64,000 nucleotides of DNA from Acestrorhynchus altus. Lineage: Eukaryota; Chordata; Actinopteri; Characiformes; Acestrorhynchidae. Numbering within the stretch: the first letter of the stretch is position 1; each line of letters opens with the position of its first letter. The stretch covers positions 7,942,551-8,006,550 of the forward strand of contig CM067522.1 of NCBI GenBank assembly GCA_034509495.1, in the 5' to 3' direction. The notes below the pieces were generated by a model. It was not told where the DNA came from. It did no database searches and saw only the letters and a program-made list of their open reading frames with translations. Below, in pieces: positions 1-64,000 of this stretch. A program made the position numbers and the translations under genes.

Positions 1-3000
1 AAGCCAACTGATCAACTTGAGCTGCTTGTACCAGATATATAGGCTGTCCAATGTTTATTTCATTTATAATGAGGTAAAAAGGTCAATGAATCCTCATTGA
101 TTTGAGGTCATATCAGCCAGCATGGTGGTGTTATCTTTTAAAGGCTCAGAGTCAATCTCACTAATGCAGCAGAAGGAAAGGTCCAGTGAGGTTCTCAAGA
201 CTTAGTTTCAGAAGGATACCATGCAAGGACTTTGGAGTTATTAAACATTGCAAATTTGGTTTGCAAACAATGGAAAGAAATAGGTCAACCCGGGTCAAAA
301 ACTTGCAATGGGGCTCCTATATCCAAAATGTCCTTACAACAAGGAACAATTGAGCGTTTGACTTAATAGAGAACCCAGACATTTCAAAAGGGTCAGATTT
401 TCAGTCAGTCGGTGTATCATTTGCTGAGCTTAATGGCTTCACTAGTAACTTTTGAATGTTGAAGGTGTGCTCTGCCTCTTGCAGGATAAACCACTAGATT
501 ATTAAGCACAAGCCTCTTGAAAAGCATAAAAAGATATGATATAATGGCCTAGCAGGAAATCTCACTAAGCTTACGCCAGTCTGCATTTTCACTCTGTTGT
601 AAGTCAAGGTTGCACCTGCTGGATGATGGCCATATTGCTACACAGGAATTCCAGCTCATCATTGTGAGATTCGAGGTCTTGATTCAAAGAGAGGCACAGC
701 TGTAAAATAATTTTACAGAATTGTTGACCAGCATGAAAGAAGACAGGTCTACCTTTAGGAGACCAATTGACTCTGGATGGGTGCCATCTGGGTCTCAGCT
801 TTCAAATTTGCCTGTGGTTTGCACAATACTATGCCAGTGCCCAGGCTGAAGAGCACTTCCACCAGACAAGCCATTGAATATCTGCTGTGATTAACAAGCC
901 TCTTCATCACCATGGCGCTCCAGATAGCAGCCCAAGAGCCTTGCTAAATTGATGTCTCAGTATGCACTTTTGCTCTATCTATCATTGGGGAGTGGACACG
1001 GGCTGCTCTCGAGAGGTGGCAGCTTCCATAATGGGCTGAACTCAAATTTTGTCCAGGTGGTTGCCAGGATGTTAGCACTATTGTTCACAATTCACACTGG
1101 ACCGCTGTGCTCCACAGGGGTCAGCAGCGATGAGCAGGGTGGAGTGGATTGAGGAAGTAGTCCCCCCCCCCCCTCCTTTCCTCCCTTCCACACGCCCATC
1201 CCTCCAGTCCTAGCACTGCCATGGAAACTGGCACAGCTGACAACCCATGATCCTCACATTTTGTGGTGTCACTGACAAAAGCATTTGTCCCTGCCCTGCT
1301 GCCAAAAACCATGCTGGGAGTGTCACTAGCGACAGATTCTTTGTTTCTCTCAACACCGTGGTTAAGCAGTCACTCTTTAAGCCCATTGCTGCTTGGTCTT
1401 TGATGCATAAGTCAGAAATGATGTGATCCCAGAAAGTATGACAGATGCAGGTGAGCCATTTGTCACCGTCAGACTTGTAATTCATGGTTATAACTGTACA
1501 TAATAGTGTCCATGAGATCTTCTTGGATGAATGCATTTCTATTAAGCAGCATGGTTCCAGGTATCAGTCCTTCGCTGGTATGCCATATCTTTTTGGGCTT
1601 TGTCCAGAAACCGTTGATGCACGGGCTTGTCTGCTTTGCCAGTACTTTCCAAGGCTAAGATAAAATGCAAATGTGGTGTCTCTATCTGCTCTGGGGCCTG
1701 GGGAACAATAGGTGAAGCCTGAACGAATAGAGGTCATTAACATGAGAAAGCTGTGCTGCAAGGACTGTCTTCCTTTGCTGCATTGTTCAGAAATGTTTCT
1801 CTTCCAGTGACAATTGTTACTTCCGCAAAAATAGCCTAATTTAGTGACCTCGCTGTAGCTGAACGCGGCTTTACTGAATGTGCTGAATGCTGATTTTAGA
1901 GCATCTCTTCAGCTGTTAAACACAGAGTAGTAAAAACATGCTTTGGGCTTGTGTTGCAGACAGGGGTATGGAGAACATTTCACTGGAAGAGAGAAGGATG
2001 GATTAAATACGATCAAATTCTGGAAGCATATATCACACATCTGTGGAAATAGCTGGGATTTTGACAATGTGAATATTTAACATTGTACAAACATTTAATG
2101 AGTTTTATTTCTGCAAGTTATGGATTTTGCTTCACAATGTCAGAGTCTGTGGATGAGCAATGCTGCAGGCATTGCCTGATGTGTTAGTACCGTTTGTGTT
2201 TGGCATTTTAAGGGCGTCTACTTACAAACACTGCCTAATTTTCCATACGTGCTTGACATTTTGATGTAAAACAGGTGGCCAGTACCTGCTAAATATGCAC
2301 TGTTTTGCTTTCAGTGTCCCTTAAAAATAAAAAAAATATTTTACCTAGAAAATAACTCAATTTAAATGCTAAAGGCTGTAGCTAATAGACTGATTATTTA
2401 TTTTATTTTTATTGTTAGCAGGTCCAGTAGACAATTTGCTGAATGTAAAATGTTTGTTTTCATTGTTAAAATAGAAGCTAGCCTGGGTAGAAGATAAACG
2501 TTGATTTATTAGGGCCCGAGCCCCATGTGCAGGCAGAGATGGATGGTCTCAAGGATGGTGAAATTCTAAAGGTTTCATAGAGCATAGGCTTGGACATGGA
2601 TCAGGCAAGATGTCCCTAAAATCTTGCAGAACTAGAAGCAGCTACAGAAAGATTTGCAAGTTTACAAGCTGTGAGGCTTTGCAAACGGGGTGTTTCTCAG
2701 CACTGACCATTCCGAGTACCCAAACTGTTGCGTGGAGATGTTCTCTGCTTTTTTGTGTGTTGAAGAATCATGTAAATGTGTTTTCCTTTTTGGGGCAGAA
2801 TTACAGAGAGCTCTGACTGACATGCAAATGAACAGGGAATTTAGAGTCTTTGAAGCTCAGGTCAGGGTCGTTTGACACGTCGGCTGACTGTTGACGTTGG
2901 AGGAGTGAGCATATTCAGTCCAAATGAAATGGCCAAGCTAAAAACATGCATAAGTGAAGTTCTGGACTGACTTGCAGGATTTCCGTATGATCTGATCTTA

Positions 3001-3974
3001 AATCAAGGTGCAGGATCAAACAGTGCGGCCTGACCTTCAAGCTGAAACTATGCGATTTGTACACATTTGATCTGAAGGGGCCGGGATTAGCAGCATGGCT
3101 GTTTTTACATGATGTTCCCTCAGCTTGAGTTACTGGCAGGGCCGCTGTGTCTTGGCTGTAGTTCAGAGCCAGCGTCGTGACTCAGACGAGCAGGGATGCG
3201 ATCGTGTTAGAATAGGTCTGCACAATACTGTGGTTCCAGAACATGGTGTAAAGGTGCAAAGCTGGTTACACTGATTTTTGATCGGAGATTCTCTGCAGTC
3301 CTGTCCTCTGTTTAAGGTAAAATTGCAAGCTTCCATTTCAGTCTTTTAGGATTCCTGTGGGAGATGGCACTAATTATAATTTCTTTATCATGCTGTGTGA
3401 TATTTTTTAACAGCACTTGTTCGTAGCTTTTTTAGTGAGTCGTGTGAGTTTAGAACCTTTCAAAGGTCTAAAGGGTCTTCTGGCTCACATGGAATCTCAC
3501 AGAAAATCTCATGCATTGTACATTGGGGAGGGTGGTCTGTTAAAATGATTCTCATTTTTTACAATGTTTTCATGATAGAAACTGCTATTTCAATAGTCTC
3601 CCATATTGAGTTATTTTTGTTCTAAATCTGATGCCGTTCAGAACTAATGACAGTCTTTGTAAATTTGGTCAGTGTTCTCCATCTTGTGAGCCTGGTTCTT
3701 CCCAAGGTTTCTTCCTCCAGCTCTGAGGGAGTTTTTCCTTTGGCTTGCTCTTTGTGGGCTTCTTTTTTTCTGTAAAGCTGCCTTGTGTTGAAGTTTGAAT
3801 GAGTTCTTGTAATGCTCAACATGGAGTTTGTTTACAGATAAAGGAACTTTTCAATTTTAGTTTAGAGAATCATTTGAAGCCCCTTTATTTTGAAGAGTGC
3901 CCCGAGTTTCTCTTTTGCATTTTTCTTCAGTGGTCAATGGACATGATAGCATTCTTCTTCTTCCTCTCTTCCAG
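1..3974. other. 3' part of dapk1 intron 2
   Basis: Non-coding sequence upstream of the first visible dapk1 exon. A poly(C) run lies at about 1161-1172. A dispersed repeat lies near 3688-3790. The stretch 900-1760 carries degraded minus-strand ORFs that I could not identify. I saw no exon with a start codon, no promoter and no other gene. Confidence 0.75.
3688..3790. repeat. Teleost dispersed repeat fragment
   Basis: The run with CCTGGTTCTTCCCAAGG, then GGGAGTTTTTCCTTTGG, then CTGTAAAGCTGCCTTGTG resembles a repeat motif that recurs throughout fish genomes. Only this block is recognisable, no ends were found, and its class is not certain. It sits 185 bp upstream of exon 3. Confidence 0.45.
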
Positions 3975-61690
<57,716 letters not shown>

Positions 61691-63294
61691 AGTGCCACCT
61701 ACGTGCACAGAGGAGCAGTATGTGCAATTTACCCTAAGGAGTGTTGCTAAGTCTCGAATCTCTTGTTACTCAAGACTGGAGTCTGAAGGTTGGAGCCTTC
61801 AAACGCATTAAATCTTCCTACCGTGCTTTTTCTGAATGTCTCATTCCTCTGAGGTTCCTCTTAGAGGGTGCCTACCTTAACAATGGTTTTTATCTCCAGA
61901 TATATTTTTTTTTGGTTCAGGTTATGACATCAAGGAAGAATTCATCCGGAATGATGAATTGCTCAGTTTTTGATTATTTTTTTTTATACATTCAGACAAG
62001 GATAGAAAATTGAATGCTTGGCCTCATTATGTGGAACAGGCAGGTAACGAATCAAGCAGCTGAGTGCCTTTAAGATGGTAAGCCATTGTCGATGAGCCAT
62101 CTTGATCATGCCTAAAGCCCCTTATTAAAACACGTATATATATGTTAGTATTTACGTTGTTGCCCTTCAGATCATTTTGTGAACCTACTGCTTCACTGGT
62201 ACCAATTTCTCTGCGTCACATTTAAAGTCTTATGCTACATTTTTTAGCATACAACTTGATGCTGGAAAAAGTATCCATATTTGAGATTCACTTAGCTTTT
62301 ACTCTTTATTTAAAAAAGAATTGAAAGTTTGTTTTAGCCAAACAAATTTCCCTCAAATTGTTCTTAAATAACTCATAAGGGCATGATCCTACAGACAGGG
62401 TTTGAAATGACAGACAAAAGCACATTTAAAGCATCAAACATTCCGCTTCAAGACACGCAAAGTTTGAACCGAGTGAATCAAAGGACCAAACCGTTGTTTG
62501 TGACTCTTAAGAACGACATGCTGAGCCACACTTTGCTTTAATTCAGGAGTTACTTTGGAAATGTACACTTTTGTATTCATTTTATTGCAGATTCACACAA
62601 TGTTGATTCAATATTGCCGTAAAAATACTGTAAACTACACATGCTTTCCTTATTTAACAGGAAACCCAAAAGGCTTTTCCATTACTAATGTGATTTCAGT
62701 GACTTTGGCTGCTCTGTGTTTTGACGCATGATCTGAATATTGTTACAGTCATCAGCTTTAATGAATATTTTTGTTTCACATGTATTAACACCGTCCATGA
62801 AGAGCTCAGACAGGTGACACATGCTTGTCTTACTTACTTGATCGTAAGCCTTCTGCGCCCTTCTGTGGAAGTTTTACACCAAAAGAACAGCCCTTTGTAA
62901 GGGACTGAACCTGAACAATGGTGAATGACACGAGTCAGTTTTTGCACTGAGGTCAGAATCAGAATAAGCTGATGTATATTCATTACTTTGTAACAGTGCT
63001 TTAGATCTGTCCACTACTATTGCCATGGCCCATAAATACACACTCCAGAATAAGAGTGTAGCTTAGATTAAAGTCAGCTTCTGTCACACTTGTGTGATGT
63101 AGTTAGACTTGAAGATAGACTTCATATTGTATTCATTTGTGGAACGAATATATTGCTTATGTCTGTCAACTGAAGTGACGGTTTAGAGAGTAAATATAAC
63201 TTAAAAAAAGACAGAAAAAGCCTTTCGCTTTCCTCCTTTGTCTTTCTGTCTCTTCATTTTCTCTCCTCTTCGTCTGTCTTGCACTTTATCTTCT

Positions 63295-63298
<4 letters not shown>

Positions 63299-63332
<34 letters not shown>

Positions 63333-63357
63333 CCTCCCTCCCTCTCTCTCTCTCTCC
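63299..63357. repeat. (TC)n tract in the 3' UTR
   Basis: About 32 bp of CT units, then CCCCCTCCCTCC, then more CT units. Within a transcript it would be a long CU-rich stretch of the kind bound by PTB or PCBP proteins. Confidence 0.9.
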
Positions 63358-63753
63358 GTTTCATTGTTTCTCCTTCCCTCTCTCTAAGGACATAAGGGAT
63401 CCCCTTGCATTTACAGTTATTCAATTTCCAAGGCGGACTAAAAATAAACCAAGAAAGGGAAACGGTGTGTAGTCATGTTCTCATTCCAGAAGGCACATTT
63501 TATATTGTGGTTGACTCTATGTATTATTGAGTGTCTCTTTCTCTGTTTTCACTCACTGGGGCTCGTGTTTCTCCCCTGTAGAAACTCCAGCGGGCTTCAT
63601 GAGTTGGGCAGCAAGTCGGCTGTATTTAAGACTTTGTACAGTCATTTCTTTGCACAAGACTTTTTTCTTCTATTTAAATTATATTCTTAAAGCATGTGTC
63701 TGAATGCCATGTCCTTAATACTTCCTTTGAAAGCGGTGTAGTACATTTTTTAT

Positions 63754-63759
63754 AATAAA
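63754..63759 (+). promoter_or_regulatory. dapk1: Poly(A) signal AATAAA for dapk1
   Basis: AATAAA followed 27 bp later by a T-rich downstream element (CCTTTTTTACTG at 63784). An earlier AATAAA at 63443-63448 could serve as an alternative site but has a less clear downstream element. Confidence 0.7.
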
Positions 63760-63775
63760 TTGTTTACCTGACCAC

Positions 63776-64000
63776 GCTGTGGACCTTTTTTACTGTCAAA
63801 GGTTTCAAATGTGCTTTTTTGTTTTTGTTTTCTTAGAAAGATGGTTTGGGTCAATATTCCTTCTGCTTTTTAGCTTCATTGATGTGCCCACCCAGTCTGA
63901 TTTAGATACGTATTCAAACAGGTGGCCGAACACTGGTTCTAATGAGAAATCTTTAGTCGATTGGACCATTATGCTTAATATGCAAGATAGTATCTCAACA
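63776..64000. other. Downstream flank of dapk1
   Basis: About 225 bp after the inferred transcript end. T-rich at first. No gene or repeat recognised. Confidence 0.7.

Larger units (their letters stand above)
61691..63775 (+). other. dapk1: dapk1 3' untranslated region
   Basis: About 2.1 kb from the stop codon to just past the poly(A) signal. It is AT-rich with several ATTTA-like sites (for example 62150 and 62655) and a CT-rich block at 63299-63357. ORFs at 61741-62013 and 63475-63690 have no coding character. The end is inferred from the poly(A) signal. Confidence 0.75.

Noticed and set aside
1..3974. Start-codon exon of dapk1
   Set aside because: No stretch resembling the conserved N-terminus followed by a GT donor in the needed phase was seen; it is most likely upstream of the window.

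Overview
This window is a teleost fish genomic segment that is almost entirely the inside of one gene. The gene is the orthologue of death-associated protein kinase 1 (dapk1), on the plus strand. No prokaryotic features are present. The evidence for a fish is long introns full of (TG)n, (AT)n, (TC)n and (TTA)n microsatellites, many decayed Tc1/mariner and hAT transposons of types common in teleosts, a DIRS-like retroelement relic, and a protein closely similar to vertebrate DAPK1. Some dispersed repeats resemble families I associate with otophysan fish (characins, catfish and relatives), but that placement is weak.

I assembled 24 coding exons between 3975 and 61690 by matching splice sites to frame and to the known DAPK1 order. 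They join without a stop or frame break into 1418 complete codons plus a split Ser codon. The start-codon exon (about 20 residues) and the promoter lie upstream of the window. Exons are numbered 3-26 on the usual vertebrate scheme (exon 1 untranslated, exon 2 with the start codon). Residue numbers assume 21 residues up to and including the split Ser; Lys42, Asp139, Asp161, Ser289 and Ser308 then fall on their known DAPK1 positions. Predicted full length is about 1439 residues.

Layout: 1-3974 is the tail of the first coding intron. 3975-21335 carries the kinase domain (exons 3-10). Exon 11 (22143) carries the rest of the calmodulin-binding autoregulatory segment. Exons 12-19 (27774-48138) carry the ankyrin repeats as whole-repeat, phase-0 exons. 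Exons 20-25 (49122-58282) carry the ROC GTPase-like and COR region. The 1.27-kb last exon (60422-61690) carries the end of the COR region, the death domain and the Ser-rich tail. The 3' UTR runs to a poly(A) signal at 63754-63759, and the last 0.2 kb is downstream DNA.

The introns hold at least six distinguishable kinds of Tc1-like remnant, two hAT relics with a BED-finger-like coding fragment (plus a related non-coding fragment), two families of hAT-like non-autonomous elements, a DIRS-like relic, a non-LTR reverse transcriptase relic and two degenerate minisatellites. The most interesting points concern splicing. A (TG)47 tract abuts the acceptor of exon 13, which encodes one whole ankyrin repeat. 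A (TG)24 tract stands in for the pyrimidine tract of exon 21. Intron 17 has a GC-AG splice pair. Two sets of inverted transposon copies could fold the pre-mRNA. I found no convincing new multi-gene system. All family assignments are by eye; no database was searched.
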